Source: F22 sp963668535
GTDB taxonomy: Bacteria; Bacteroidota; Bacteroidia; Bacteroidales; Bacteroidaceae
Length of the DNA: 64,000 bases
Assembly (NCBI GenBank): GCA_963668535.1
Contig: OY764867.1
Coordinates: 1,550,001-1,614,000, forward strand
Reading direction: 5' to 3'
The notes under the pieces were generated by a model that had not been told where the DNA came from, made no database searches, and saw only the letters and a list, made by a program, of their open reading frames with translations. The translations under genes and the position numbers were made by a program. Below are positions 53,376 through 63,194 of the stretch, piece by piece (position 1 is the stretch's first letter; every line of letters starts with the position of its first letter).

Positions 53376-53930
53376 TTATATTGTATGACTTTTTTGTTGG
53401 TCTTGATGATTATCCTTATCTGTCTTTTCTGGCTGTTTGAATAGTTGTAGGGTATCTTTGGTATAGGGAATGGCTTTATGTATTATTGATATTATTGGGT
53501 AGTACAGCACGGAAGCCGTTTTTTTGTCCTTGTGCAACAGCTCATTCTGATCGTCTACCCATTCAAAGATATTTAAAACTATTGTGAGGATACATACCAC
53601 TTTAAGACCTCCAATGATAGCACCTAGAAGTCGGTCTAAGATACCTAAATGTAGAGCTTCAAAGCTTTTCTTTAGAATGTCGCCAAGAACTTGTAATAGT
53701 AGAGAGACGGCAATCCATATAAGAAAAAAAGATATAATACGTGCCAAGCCAATGCTAGTAATGCCTATTTTAGGCCCATAATCGGCTAACGGTAAAAAGA
53801 AAAATTTAGCAGCGAAAAAGCCTAGTATAAATCCTAGTAGTCGTGACGTTTGTTTAAACATACCTGATTTGTATCCCCAAATAACCCCTAAGACTACTAT
53901 GCCTGCAAGAATCAAATCCAAAGTTTCCAT
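53376..53930 (-). CDS. cvpA: CvpA family membrane protein
   Basis: 184 residues with four hydrophobic helices (LDLILAGIVVLGVIWGY; RLLGFILGFFAAKFFF; IISFFLIWIAVSLLLQ; IIGGLKVVCILTIVLN) and the family motif LDRLLGAIIGGLKV. The C-terminus is charged and cytoplasmic. The exact role is unknown; the family is linked to colicin V production and envelope functions. A TATATTTG box lies at complement 53966-53973. 53931-54166 holds the divergent cvpA/sufB promoter region. Confidence 0.85.
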   Translation of the reverse strand: METLDLILAGIVVLGVIWGYKSGMFKQTSRLLGFILGFFAAKFFFLPLADYGPKIGITSIGLARIISFFLIWIAVSLLLQVLGDILKKSFEALHLGILDRLLGAIIGGLKVVCILTIVLNIFEWVDDQNELLHKDKKTASVLYYPIISIIHKAIPYTKDTLQLFKQPEKTDKDNHQDQQKSHTI

Positions 53931-54166
53931 TAATTTTGTTTTGTTTTGACATGATACGAAAAATGCAAATATAGCAACAAAGTTGCAAACTTTTGTCCTT
54001 CCTGCTCCAAAAAGTCATCTATGTGACAAACTATATGCTATAAAACCCGTATCTTAGCATGGTCATTCTAGTTATGGCGTGTTTTTTGATGGTATATACC
54101 AATACAGATGAAAAATGTCTGTAGCGTAAAAAAGAAAATAATAATCAACTATAGAATCCTATTCAC

Positions 54167-55621
54167 ATGAAGCAGGAAGAACCCAATCAATATGTAAAAC
54201 AAGTAGCTGAAGAGACGTATAAATACGGCTTTACTACAGATGTGGAGACTGAGGTCATAGAGAAAGGTCTTAGTGAAGATGTTGTACGTCTTATCTCCAA
54301 GATGAAAGATGAACCCGACTGGATGCTTGAGTTTAGACTTAAAGCATATCGTCATTGGATTACGATGAAAATGCCTACGTGGGCACATCTAGATATTGAC
54401 GAGATTGATTATCAAGCACTCTCGTATTATGCAGATCCAACTAAAAAGAAAGAAGGCCCAAAGAGTTTGGATGAAGTTGATCCGGAACTTTTAGAAACCT
54501 TCAATAAATTAGGAATTCCACTTGAAGAACAAATGGCTTTAAGCGGTATAGCTGTCGATGCAGTTATGGATTCAGTATCGGTTAAAACGACCTTTAAAGA
54601 TACCTTAATTGAAAAAGGAATTATTTTTTGTTCGTTCAGTGAGGCTGTGAAGGAACATCCTGATTTGGTGCGTGAGTATATGGGCAAAGTTGTTCCTTAT
54701 CGTGACAATTTCTTTGCAGCATTGAATAGTGCCGTGTTCTCTGATGGTAGTTTTGTTTATATTCCGAAGGGGGTGCGTTGTCCTATGGAACTAAGTACAT
54801 ATTTTAGAATCAACGCAGCACATACAGGACAGTTTGAACGTACACTGATCATTGCTGATGAAGATAGCTATGTGAGTTATCTCGAAGGGTGTACAGCTCC
54901 TCAACGTGATGAAAATCAGTTGCATGCAGCTATTGTTGAGGTGTATACTCATGATCGTGCAGAGGTAAAATATAGTACAGTTCAAAACTGGTATCCTGGC
55001 GATAAAGATGGCAATGGAGGTATTTATAACTTTGTAACCAAACGTGGTTTGTGTGCGGGGGAAAGCTCTAAGATCTCTTGGACACAAGTAGAAACAGGCT
55101 CAGCCATTACTTGGAAGTATCCTAGTACTATCCTTAAGGGAGATAATTCTGTTAGTGAATTTTATTCAGTAGCTGTCACAAATAATCATCAACAAGCTGA
55201 TACAGGATCTAAGATGATTCATTTGGGTAAAAATACTCGTTCTACTATTGTCAGTAAAGGTATTAGTGCAGGAAAGAGTGTCAACTCCTATCGAGGTCTT
55301 GTGAAGATTGCTGCCAATGCAGATGGGGCACGAAACTATAGTCAGTGCGATTCGCTGTTATTAGGTGACCAATGTGGAGCACATACTTTCCCTTATATGG
55401 ATATAAAGAATGACTCTGCTGTAGTAGAGCATGAGGCAACAACCAGTAAAATTTCTGAAGATCAATTATTCTATTGTAATCAACGTGGTATCAATACTGA
55501 AGATGCCGTTGGACTTATTGTCAATGGATATGCAAAAGAAGTGTTGAATAAATTACCGATGGAATTTGCAGTGGAAGCTCAGAAATTGCTTTCTATATCA
55601 TTAGAAGGTACGGTGGGATAA
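54167..55621 (+). CDS. sufB: Fe-S cluster assembly protein SufB
   Basis: 484 residues. Scaffold subunit of the SufBC2D complex. Beta-helix core with YLEGCTAPQRDENQLHAAIV near 245 and VEHEATTSKISEDQLFYCNQ near 425. The conserved Cys in EGCTAP and the C-terminal GxxxEDAVGLIVNG region are present. First gene of sufBCDS. Confidence 0.94.
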   Translation: MKQEEPNQYVKQVAEETYKYGFTTDVETEVIEKGLSEDVVRLISKMKDEPDWMLEFRLKAYRHWITMKMPTWAHLDIDEIDYQALSYYADPTKKKEGPKSLDEVDPELLETFNKLGIPLEEQMALSGIAVDAVMDSVSVKTTFKDTLIEKGIIFCSFSEAVKEHPDLVREYMGKVVPYRDNFFAALNSAVFSDGSFVYIPKGVRCPMELSTYFRINAAHTGQFERTLIIADEDSYVSYLEGCTAPQRDENQLHAAIVEVYTHDRAEVKYSTVQNWYPGDKDGNGGIYNFVTKRGLCAGESSKISWTQVETGSAITWKYPSTILKGDNSVSEFYSVAVTNNHQQADTGSKMIHLGKNTRSTIVSKGISAGKSVNSYRGLVKIAANADGARNYSQCDSLLLGDQCGAHTFPYMDIKNDSAVVEHEATTSKISEDQLFYCNQRGINTEDAVGLIVNGYAKEVLNKLPMEFAVEAQKLLSISLEGTVG

Positions 55622-55657
55622 ACAATCAAAAGAATAAAAATAGAAACAAATATAGAT

Positions 55658-56404
55658 ATGTTAGAGATCAAAGATTTACATGCCAGTATCAATGGCAAAG
55701 AGATTCTCAAAGGTATCAACCTGAATGTCCGTCCAGGTGAAGTACATGCTATTATGGGCCCAAATGGTGCTGGTAAGAGTACGATGAGTAACGTGCTAGT
55801 GGGACATCCAAAATATGAAGTGACTAAAGGAACGGTTACCTTTAACGGAAAAGATCTTTTGGAAATGGCTCCTGAAACACGTAGTCATGAGGGACTATTC
55901 CTATCTTTCCAATATCCAGTAGAAATACCTGGAGTGAGTATGGTTAATTTTATGCGTGCTGCGATGAATGAACGTCGTAAGTATCAAGGATTAGACCCTT
56001 TGAAAGCAGGTGAGTTTCTAAAATTGATGCGTGAAAAACGTGCATTTGTAGAAATGGATAGTAAACTCGTTAACCGTGCGGTAAATGAAGGATTTTCTGG
56101 GGGTGAAAAAAAACGTAACGAGATCTTCCAGATGGCTATGTTGGAACCAAAGCTAAGTATCTTGGACGAAACAGACTCTGGTCTAGATATTGATGCATTG
56201 CGCATTGTGGCTGATGGGGTGAATAAATTGAAGACAGCTGATACTAGTACAATTGTTATTACTCACTACCAACGTCTGCTAGACTATATCAAACCAGATG
56301 TTATTCACGTATTATATGATGGACGTATCGTGAAATCGGCAGGTCCTGAGTTGGCCCTTGAATTAGAAGAGAGGGGATACGATTGGATTACAAAAGAAAA
56401 ATAG
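55658..56404 (+). CDS. sufC: Fe-S cluster assembly ATPase SufC
   Basis: 248 residues. ABC-type ATPase: Walker A GPNGAGKST near 35, Q-loop SFQYPVEIPG, signature FSGGEKKRNE near 149, Walker B LSILDETDSGLDIDAL. 36 bp after sufB. Confidence 0.95.
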   Translation: MLEIKDLHASINGKEILKGINLNVRPGEVHAIMGPNGAGKSTMSNVLVGHPKYEVTKGTVTFNGKDLLEMAPETRSHEGLFLSFQYPVEIPGVSMVNFMRAAMNERRKYQGLDPLKAGEFLKLMREKRAFVEMDSKLVNRAVNEGFSGGEKKRNEIFQMAMLEPKLSILDETDSGLDIDALRIVADGVNKLKTADTSTIVITHYQRLLDYIKPDVIHVLYDGRIVKSAGPELALELEERGYDWITKEK

Positions 56405-56429
56405 TCAACTTTCTAAAAAGAGAATAATA

Positions 56430-57788
56430 ATGAATGTAGCTCAGCAATATATTGATCTCTATGAGGACCAAAAAGGTGTCATAGCCACACATAGTAGTGC
56501 GGTTATGAATGCGCCTCGAGAGTCGGCCTTAGAGAGTTTTGTGCAACAAGGGATTCCTACTAAAGGGCTAGAACGATATAGATATACAGACCTTTCTCAT
56601 GTGTTTGATATCGAATATGGGGTTAATCTTAAAACTTTACTGCCCAACTATAATCCATATAATGATTTTTCCTGTGATGTTGATGATATCGAGTCATCTT
56701 TACATTTCTTAGTCAACGGAGTATATCAGGGTGCAAGTGAAACCCCTAATGTACCCGATGGTATGTTGGTGGGGAGTTTGCGTAAATTGACAGAGGAGTA
56801 TCCTGAAAAATTTGCCCCTTATTACAATAAGTTAGCAGGAGAAAAGAATGATCCAATGGCTTGTTTTAATACAGCCTTCGCTCAAGATGGTCTTTTGGTG
56901 TATGTGCCACGTGGGGTAGAATATACAGAGGTCTTACAATTGATAAGTCTGTTCCGTAGTCAAGTGGATATGTTGATTAATCGTCGTCTATTGATTATAC
57001 TTGAAGATCAAGCATCTATGAAAATGCTGCTTTGTGATCATGTGGAAAACGATACGACATATTTATCTACACAAACCATAGAAATCTATTTGGGTAAGGG
57101 TGCCCGTTTGGAGATGTATGATTTAGAGGAGACGCACAATGAAACATCGCGTATCAACAATGTATATGTCCAACAAGATGCAGATAGTTCCTTCTTAATG
57201 AATGGAACGACCTTGCATAATGGATTGAGTCGCAATGATGTCTATGTAGATATGATTGGGGAAGGAGCAGACGTGTTGCTTAGTGGGATGGTTATTGCCG
57301 ATAAAAAACAACATATAGATAATCATACGTTTATTCGTCATGCTGTACCTAATTGTACGAGCCATGAATTGTTTAAATATATATTAGATAATCAGGCTAT
57401 TGGTGCATTTAGTGGTCGTGTACTTGTTGAAAGAGATGCGCAAAAGACTTTGAGTGAACAGAGCAATAAGAATATCTGTTTGACAAAATCGGCACGTATG
57501 TACACACAGCCTCAGTTGGAGATTTACGCTGATGACGTAAAGTGTAGCCATGGGGCAACTGTTGGTCAGTTGGATGATCAGGCTCTTTTCTATATGCAGC
57601 AACGTGGTATTCCTGCAAAAGAAGCACGCATGCTACTCATGTTTGCGTTTGTGGACGACGTGATCAATACGATACGCATTCCCGTGTTGCAAGAACGATT
57701 GCGTACATTGGTTGAACAACGTTTACGTGGTGAGACTAACAAGTGTACAGGATGCGCTCTTTGCGGAGGCAGAACATGCAATAAGTAA
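56430..57788 (+). CDS. sufD: Fe-S cluster assembly protein SufD
   Basis: 452 residues. SufB/D beta-helix fold with KCSHGATVGQLDDQALFYMQ near 370, the diagnostic SufD motif, and AFSGRVLVERDAQKT near 330. The Cys-rich C-terminal tail (CTGCALCGGRTC) is unusual and could bind metal. 11 bp before sufS. Confidence 0.93.
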   Translation: MNVAQQYIDLYEDQKGVIATHSSAVMNAPRESALESFVQQGIPTKGLERYRYTDLSHVFDIEYGVNLKTLLPNYNPYNDFSCDVDDIESSLHFLVNGVYQGASETPNVPDGMLVGSLRKLTEEYPEKFAPYYNKLAGEKNDPMACFNTAFAQDGLLVYVPRGVEYTEVLQLISLFRSQVDMLINRRLLIILEDQASMKMLLCDHVENDTTYLSTQTIEIYLGKGARLEMYDLEETHNETSRINNVYVQQDADSSFLMNGTTLHNGLSRNDVYVDMIGEGADVLLSGMVIADKKQHIDNHTFIRHAVPNCTSHELFKYILDNQAIGAFSGRVLVERDAQKTLSEQSNKNICLTKSARMYTQPQLEIYADDVKCSHGATVGQLDDQALFYMQQRGIPAKEARMLLMFAFVDDVINTIRIPVLQERLRTLVEQRLRGETNKCTGCALCGGRTCNK

Positions 57789-57799
57789 GGAGAAGGGTT

Positions 57800-59005
57800 A
57801 TGGATGAATATAGAAATGATTTCCCCATACTGTCACAAACGGTATATGGAAAGCCGTTGGTTTATTTAGATAATGCAGCAACAACACAAAAACCTCAGTG
57901 TGTGTTGGATCAAATAAATTATGTGTATAGTTCCATTAATAGTAATGTGCATCGTGGAGTGCATCATTTGTCTCAGTTGGCAACCAATGCACATGAAGAG
58001 GGGCGTAGAATTGTACAGGAATTTATTCATGCACGAAGCATAAAAGAAATTATTTTTACTCGTGGTACTACGGAGAGTCTGAATCTGTTGGCAGCGACTT
58101 TTGGTGAGCGGTTGCTGGCAGGCGACGAAGTGATTGTTTCAGAAATGGAACATCATAGTAATATCGTACCATGGCAGTTGCTAGAACAGCGTAAAGGCAT
58201 TACATTACGAGTGTGTCCGATTTCCGATGAGGGAGAATTAGATATAAACGCTTTTCAAGGACTTTTCAATGAGCGTACTAAATTGGTGAGCATTGCACAT
58301 GTGAGTAATGTTTTAGGGACTATCAATCCTATAAAAGAATTGACACAGATAGCGCACCATAATGGGGTGCCTATTTGCATTGATGGAGCTCAAGGTATAG
58401 CACACGATACTGTTGATGTGCAAGATATTGGTTGCGATTTCTATGCATTCAGTGGACATAAGATTTATGGTCCTAATGGCATCGGGGTACTATATGGTCG
58501 TGAGGAAATTCTTGACACGTTACCACCTTATCAAGGGGGAGGGGAAATGATTGATCGTGTGTCCTTTGATGGCACAACATTCAATGAACTCCCATTTAGA
58601 TTTGAAGCGGGTACACCCGATTATGTTGGGGTCTCTGCTTTGGGCAAGGCCTTAGAGTATGTTCAAGAAATAAGTGTTGCTAAGATCGCTGCATATGAAA
58701 ATGAGCTGACTCAATATGCCATTAAGCAGTTAAGTACGATTCCTACTATTCGGTTTATTGGCACAGCCAAACACAGAAGTAGTGTTGTCAGTTTTTTGGT
58801 TGGTGATATACACCCATTTGATATGGGTACATTACTAGATCAATTGGGTTTTGAATTGAGAACTGGTCATCATTGTGCACAGCCTTTAATGCACCGTCTT
58901 GGTATCGAGGGAACCTTGCGTGCTAGTTTTGCTTTGTATAATACAAAAGATGAAGTCGATAAGTTAGTAGCTGCGATTAAGCGTGTGACAGCTATGTTTT
59001 CTTAG
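57800..59005 (+). CDS. sufS: Cysteine desulfurase SufS
   Basis: 401 residues. PLP enzyme supplying sulfur. PLP lysine in FSGHKIYGPNGIG near residue 220; active-site Cys in RTGHHCAQP near 358; EMEHHSNIVPWQ near 121. Group II NifS type as in SufS. No sufE follows in the window. Confidence 0.94.
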   Translation: MDEYRNDFPILSQTVYGKPLVYLDNAATTQKPQCVLDQINYVYSSINSNVHRGVHHLSQLATNAHEEGRRIVQEFIHARSIKEIIFTRGTTESLNLLAATFGERLLAGDEVIVSEMEHHSNIVPWQLLEQRKGITLRVCPISDEGELDINAFQGLFNERTKLVSIAHVSNVLGTINPIKELTQIAHHNGVPICIDGAQGIAHDTVDVQDIGCDFYAFSGHKIYGPNGIGVLYGREEILDTLPPYQGGGEMIDRVSFDGTTFNELPFRFEAGTPDYVGVSALGKALEYVQEISVAKIAAYENELTQYAIKQLSTIPTIRFIGTAKHRSSVVSFLVGDIHPFDMGTLLDQLGFELRTGHHCAQPLMHRLGIEGTLRASFALYNTKDEVDKLVAAIKRVTAMFS

Positions 59006-59039
59006 TGCATTTTACAGGTTTGTATTTTTACTATACACT

Positions 59040-59082
59040 AATTAGGTCATAAGATTATGAAGTCTTATGACCTAATTTTTAT
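59040..59082. terminator. Terminator after sufS
   Basis: A perfect 15-bp stem (59040-59054 with 59063-59077), 8-nt loop, T-rich tail. Confidence 0.9.
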
Positions 59083-59129
59083 TTGTATAAAGGGCGTGTT
59101 AACTGACTGATATATGCCAGCCAACCGGG

Positions 59130-59226
59130 AAGTATATAAGAGCTAACCGAGAAGTATATAAGAGCGCACTCTTATATACTTGACAACCTACCTAGCAAGT
59201 ATATGATAGCGCGCTCTTATATACTT
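59130..59226. repeat. Tandem palindromic intergenic repeats
   Basis: AAGTATATAAGAGC at 59130-59143, then a perfect palindrome of AAGTATATAAGAG arms with a CGCA loop (59152-59181), then a degenerate copy (59197-59226) 45 bp later. Both palindromes are followed by GACAAC. REP/BIME-like. No gene in 59083-59303. Confidence 0.7.
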
Positions 59227-59303
59227 GACAACAAACGGCCATATACTAGGCTATAATGAGGCTTGTAATCGCACTTTTAAACGCCGTACAAAGGATATGT
59301 ATA

Positions 59304-60188
59304 TTATCCTTTCTTCTTCTTTCTATAAAGGCTTGGCGACTCCCCCATGATTTTGATAAAAGTTTTAGAAAAATGATATTGGTCATAAAAGCCTAGTTGG
59401 TAAGAGATTTCTTTTATTTTCATATTCGTGAAGTCTAATAGTTGACAAGCCTTTTGTATTTTCAATTGATTGAAGTAATTGAGTGGACTGTGCCCCGTTC
59501 GTTTTAAAAATAGTTGGCCAAAATACGATGGGGAATAGTGTACCTCATGCGCGAAATCCTCTAAAGTGAGTTTCTTGTCCATATTCTCTTTCATGTAATT
59601 GATACATTGTTGAATAATATCTCCTTGTTTGATTTGATGAATCATTCGAAATTGGGAGATGTATTTGAGAGAAGCCATTAGGTGCCAGAAGCATAGTGAT
59701 ACGTAGTCAAGATTGTCATCACTATACCCCATTGCCAAGATGTGATAGATTTCATTGAGTAAGGATATTCTGTCCAATGTGCGTGCTGAAGGATTATCCA
59801 CATCTATGCGAAATGTTTGATTGAAAATAGATTTGAATAAATTGCTTTTTGATCCAGAAAAGTGAACCCAATAGATACTCCAAGGATCTTTTTCGGAAGC
59901 TGCATAGGCATGGGGTTGGTGGGCCTCAATAATAAAGAAATCACCTGTGCCAATAAGGTGTCTCTCCCCATTGATACTATACCAGCCTGTACCCTTCTCG
60001 CAGTATATAAAAATATGTTCTTCTATACCTTTTTCTCTAACTCTATAATGGTCGGAAGCATGTGGATAATACCCTAAATCTGTAATGTAGAGCATACTGG
60101 TCAATTCTCTTTGCTTCAAAATGTTCTTGATTTCACCAGGGAGAACAATTGCATGCTGATTAGTAAATCCATCTCTCTTTTTTTCCAT
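59304..60188 (-). CDS. AraC-family transcriptional regulator
   Basis: 294 residues from ATG 60188. N-terminal cupin-like sugar-sensing domain (GTGWYSINGERHLIGTGDFF, then HQPHAYAASEKDPWSIYWVH). C-terminal double HTH (LTLEDFAHEVHYSPSYFGQL; IKEISYQLGFYDQYHFSKTF). Divergent from the GH2 gene, which it probably controls in response to a sugar. Confidence 0.9.
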   Translation of the reverse strand: MEKKRDGFTNQHAIVLPGEIKNILKQRELTSMLYITDLGYYPHASDHYRVREKGIEEHIFIYCEKGTGWYSINGERHLIGTGDFFIIEAHQPHAYAASEKDPWSIYWVHFSGSKSNLFKSIFNQTFRIDVDNPSARTLDRISLLNEIYHILAMGYSDDNLDYVSLCFWHLMASLKYISQFRMIHQIKQGDIIQQCINYMKENMDKKLTLEDFAHEVHYSPSYFGQLFLKRTGHSPLNYFNQLKIQKACQLLDFTNMKIKEISYQLGFYDQYHFSKTFIKIMGESPSLYRKKKKG

Positions 60189-60422
60189 CTTTTTTGTTTT
60201 AAAGATAATGATTTTATTTTGCCTATGCAATTTAAATAGATGAATGCGATTAAAAAATGTTCTCGCTAAGTTTTTTTTGATTTCGAGATATTATACATCA
60301 TATAAATCTATATGTACATTTTTAAGATGGCACTTTTTCTGTTACTTTGCATCATGATATTGAACTACGGATGTTTTTCAATGAATACCCTTATATAATC
60401 TAATAGCTAAAACAAAACACAT

Positions 60423-63179
60423 ATGAAAAATGTAATTTTTTCTTTTCTAATTCTTCTTCAGATGATGTCTTGTACATCACCGACCATTGATGATATTGAT
60501 TTGTCTGGACAATGGAATGTGCAGGTGCTTGATACCGTGATGCCCATTCGTCTTCCTGGTACGCTTGATGAGGCTAATATCGGAGAAGCTAGTCTATTAA
60601 CTCCGGAACTAAAGAAGAAACAACTTTCACATTTGACAAGAAAGCATACGTATGTAGGTCCCGCGAAATATACGCGCACTATTTGTGTCCCTAAATCTTG
60701 GAAAGGGCGTGACGTGGTGTTGCATATGGAAAGGATTCTTTGGGATAGCCAAGTTTGGTTAGATGGTCAACTTGTGGGCCAACATGAAGAGAGCTTGTCC
60801 ACTCCTCATTGTTATAATCTCACGAGTTACATCCAATATGGTACAAAACAAACCCTAACTATTCAAGTAGACAATACTAAACGTTATGATATTTCGGTCA
60901 AAGATCTAGGCCATGCGTATACGGATGAAACTCAAATTATATGGAATGGGATTTTGGGTAAAATAAACTTGACTGCGGAAAACAAGGTGCGCATAGATCA
61001 AGTTCAATTGTTCCCCAATATAGCTGACCATACTGTAAAGGCTGTTGTAACATTGAAAAATACTAGTGATGCTCCTGTACATGGTCAACTAGATCTTCAA
61101 GTGTCTTTGAAAGATGCGGAACAATCTATTCCTGCAAAGAGTATTTCTAAATCATTGGAAATAAGTCGAGATGGGGATACTGTGACTATGGTGTATGATA
61201 TGGGTGAGCATGTCAAGTTATGGGATGAATTTCATCCAAATATATATATAGCACAAGCTTCTTTGAAAGTCGGTGATTCTGCATCTTCTGTTGCCAAGAG
61301 TTTTGGAATGCGTCAGTTGGGCAATGAAGCCTCTCAAATGACGATCAATGGTAAACCGCTCTTTTTAAGAGGCACGTTGGAGTGTTGTATTTTTCCATTG
61401 ACTGGTACCCCTCCGATGGATAAATCTCATTGGATAAAAGTTTTTTCAGCTGCTAAATCGTATGGGTTGAATCATTTGAGATTCCACTCATGGTGCCCTC
61501 CTGAGGCTGCGTTTGAGGTTGCTGATGAAATGGGCCTTTATTTGCAAATCGAATTACCGGTTTGGTCGCTAACAATTGGCAAGAATGCATCCACTACGAA
61601 TTTTCTTCTTCAAGAGGGAAGCCGCATTATAAAGAACTATGGGAATCATCCTTCTTTCTGCCTTTGGAGTATGGGGAATGAACTTGAGGGCGATTTCAAT
61701 GTCTTATCGAATATTATGCAAACTCTAAAGAAAGCGGATACTCGCCACTTATATACAACGACTTCTTTTACCTTTCAGAAAGGGCATGGCACTTGGCCAG
61801 AAGCTGATGATGATTACTTTGTTACTCAGTGGACAAAAAATGGATGGGTAAGAGGTCAAGGAGTCTTTAATGAGTTTTCTCCATCTTTTGATAAGGATTA
61901 TGAAAAATCTGTTCAAGGAATGCAGGTGCCTCTAGTGACTCATGAAGTGGGACAATATTCTGTGTATCCAGACTTGTCTGAAATAGATCAATATACTGGT
62001 GTCTTGGAACCACTCAATTTACTGGCTATAAGAAATGACCTTGAAAAGAAAGGGCTTTTGAAAAAAGCTCCTGCCTATACACAAGCTTCTGGAAAATTGG
62101 CTGCTATATTGTATAAAGAGGAAATTGAGCGTGCTCTGAAAACAAAGGGTATTAGTGGCTTCCAGCTATTAGATCTGCATGATTATCCAGGTCAAGGCAC
62201 AGCGCTAGTTGGACTGTTAAATGCTTTCTGGCAAAGCAAAGGAATTGTGTCAGATACGACATTTAGAGAATTTTGTAGTCCTATTGTTCCATTACTTCGC
62301 TTTCCAAAGGCAGTGTATAAGAATAATGAAACTTTTCAAGCAGAAATTGATGTGTGTAATTATGGCTCAGAGGTGTTGAAAAACCGTCATATTTCATGGA
62401 GTATTTCAAATAAGGGAAAAGTTATTAAAAAAGGCCGTATTCAAGTTGATAGCTTGTCTATTGGCTATAATGGTTTATTGGGAGAAATTTCTTTCCCACT
62501 CATAGAGGTCGAAAAAGCTAGTCAGCTGGAGATTAAAGTACAACTTGATCATTCTGATTGTCAAAATAGATGGTCTGTTTGGAGTTATCCTTCTACTACA
62601 CATGTCGATTTTGGAAAGGTGAAATTTACTCGTGATTATGATCAAGCATTGGCACTCTTACGTCGTGGAGAAACTGTTCTTTTCAATCCAGATTGGAAAA
62701 CAATGACAGGTTTAGAGGGAAAGTTTGTTCCCGTATTTTGGAGTCCTGTGCATTTCCCAAAACAGGCTGGAACTATGGGGATACTCTGTGATCCGAGTCA
62801 TCCTGCACTACAAAAATTCCCTACAGAAAGTCATAGTAACTGGCAATGGTGGGATTTAAATATACACTCTACTGTGTTGATTACAGACAGTGTACAAGGA
62901 GGTGACCCTATTGTGGAAGTGATTGATAACTTTGTCAATAACCGTCGTCTAGCTTCTCTTTATGAAGGTCAAGTGGGTAAAGGGAAATTGGTCTTGGCAA
63001 CTTTTGATTTGTCCAAAGATCTTGCTCATAGACCAGTTGCCAATCAGATGCTTTCATCCATAGTGAGCTACATGAATAGTGCTGAGTTTAATCCAAAGCC
63101 ACTGACAAATTTCGATACAATGCGTGCTATATTTTATGGTACGCTGAAACAAAAGCAATCTGCAACAAGTATATATTAA
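60423..63179 (+). CDS. Glycoside hydrolase family 2 lipoprotein
   Basis: 918 residues. Lipoprotein signal MKNVIFSFLILLQMMSC with the lipid Cys at 17, so it is membrane-anchored. GH2 sugar-binding jelly-roll (about 30-200), Ig-like domain, then the TIM barrel with acid/base E in WSMGNELEG near 420 and nucleophile E in VTHEVGQYSVYPD near 505. The C-terminal 250 residues are an extra beta-rich domain. Likely beta-galactosidase, glucuronidase or related exo-enzyme; specificity not deducible. Confidence 0.85.
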   Translation: MKNVIFSFLILLQMMSCTSPTIDDIDLSGQWNVQVLDTVMPIRLPGTLDEANIGEASLLTPELKKKQLSHLTRKHTYVGPAKYTRTICVPKSWKGRDVVLHMERILWDSQVWLDGQLVGQHEESLSTPHCYNLTSYIQYGTKQTLTIQVDNTKRYDISVKDLGHAYTDETQIIWNGILGKINLTAENKVRIDQVQLFPNIADHTVKAVVTLKNTSDAPVHGQLDLQVSLKDAEQSIPAKSISKSLEISRDGDTVTMVYDMGEHVKLWDEFHPNIYIAQASLKVGDSASSVAKSFGMRQLGNEASQMTINGKPLFLRGTLECCIFPLTGTPPMDKSHWIKVFSAAKSYGLNHLRFHSWCPPEAAFEVADEMGLYLQIELPVWSLTIGKNASTTNFLLQEGSRIIKNYGNHPSFCLWSMGNELEGDFNVLSNIMQTLKKADTRHLYTTTSFTFQKGHGTWPEADDDYFVTQWTKNGWVRGQGVFNEFSPSFDKDYEKSVQGMQVPLVTHEVGQYSVYPDLSEIDQYTGVLEPLNLLAIRNDLEKKGLLKKAPAYTQASGKLAAILYKEEIERALKTKGISGFQLLDLHDYPGQGTALVGLLNAFWQSKGIVSDTTFREFCSPIVPLLRFPKAVYKNNETFQAEIDVCNYGSEVLKNRHISWSISNKGKVIKKGRIQVDSLSIGYNGLLGEISFPLIEVEKASQLEIKVQLDHSDCQNRWSVWSYPSTTHVDFGKVKFTRDYDQALALLRRGETVLFNPDWKTMTGLEGKFVPVFWSPVHFPKQAGTMGILCDPSHPALQKFPTESHSNWQWWDLNIHSTVLITDSVQGGDPIVEVIDNFVNNRRLASLYEGQVGKGKLVLATFDLSKDLAHRPVANQMLSSIVSYMNSAEFNPKPLTNFDTMRAIFYGTLKQKQSATSIY

Positions 63180-63194
63180 ATCAACACATATAAC

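Noticed and set aside
53994..54030. GTCCTTCC on the plus strand near sufB
   Set aside because: No -7 box at the required 19-bp spacing and outside the prophage; chance match.
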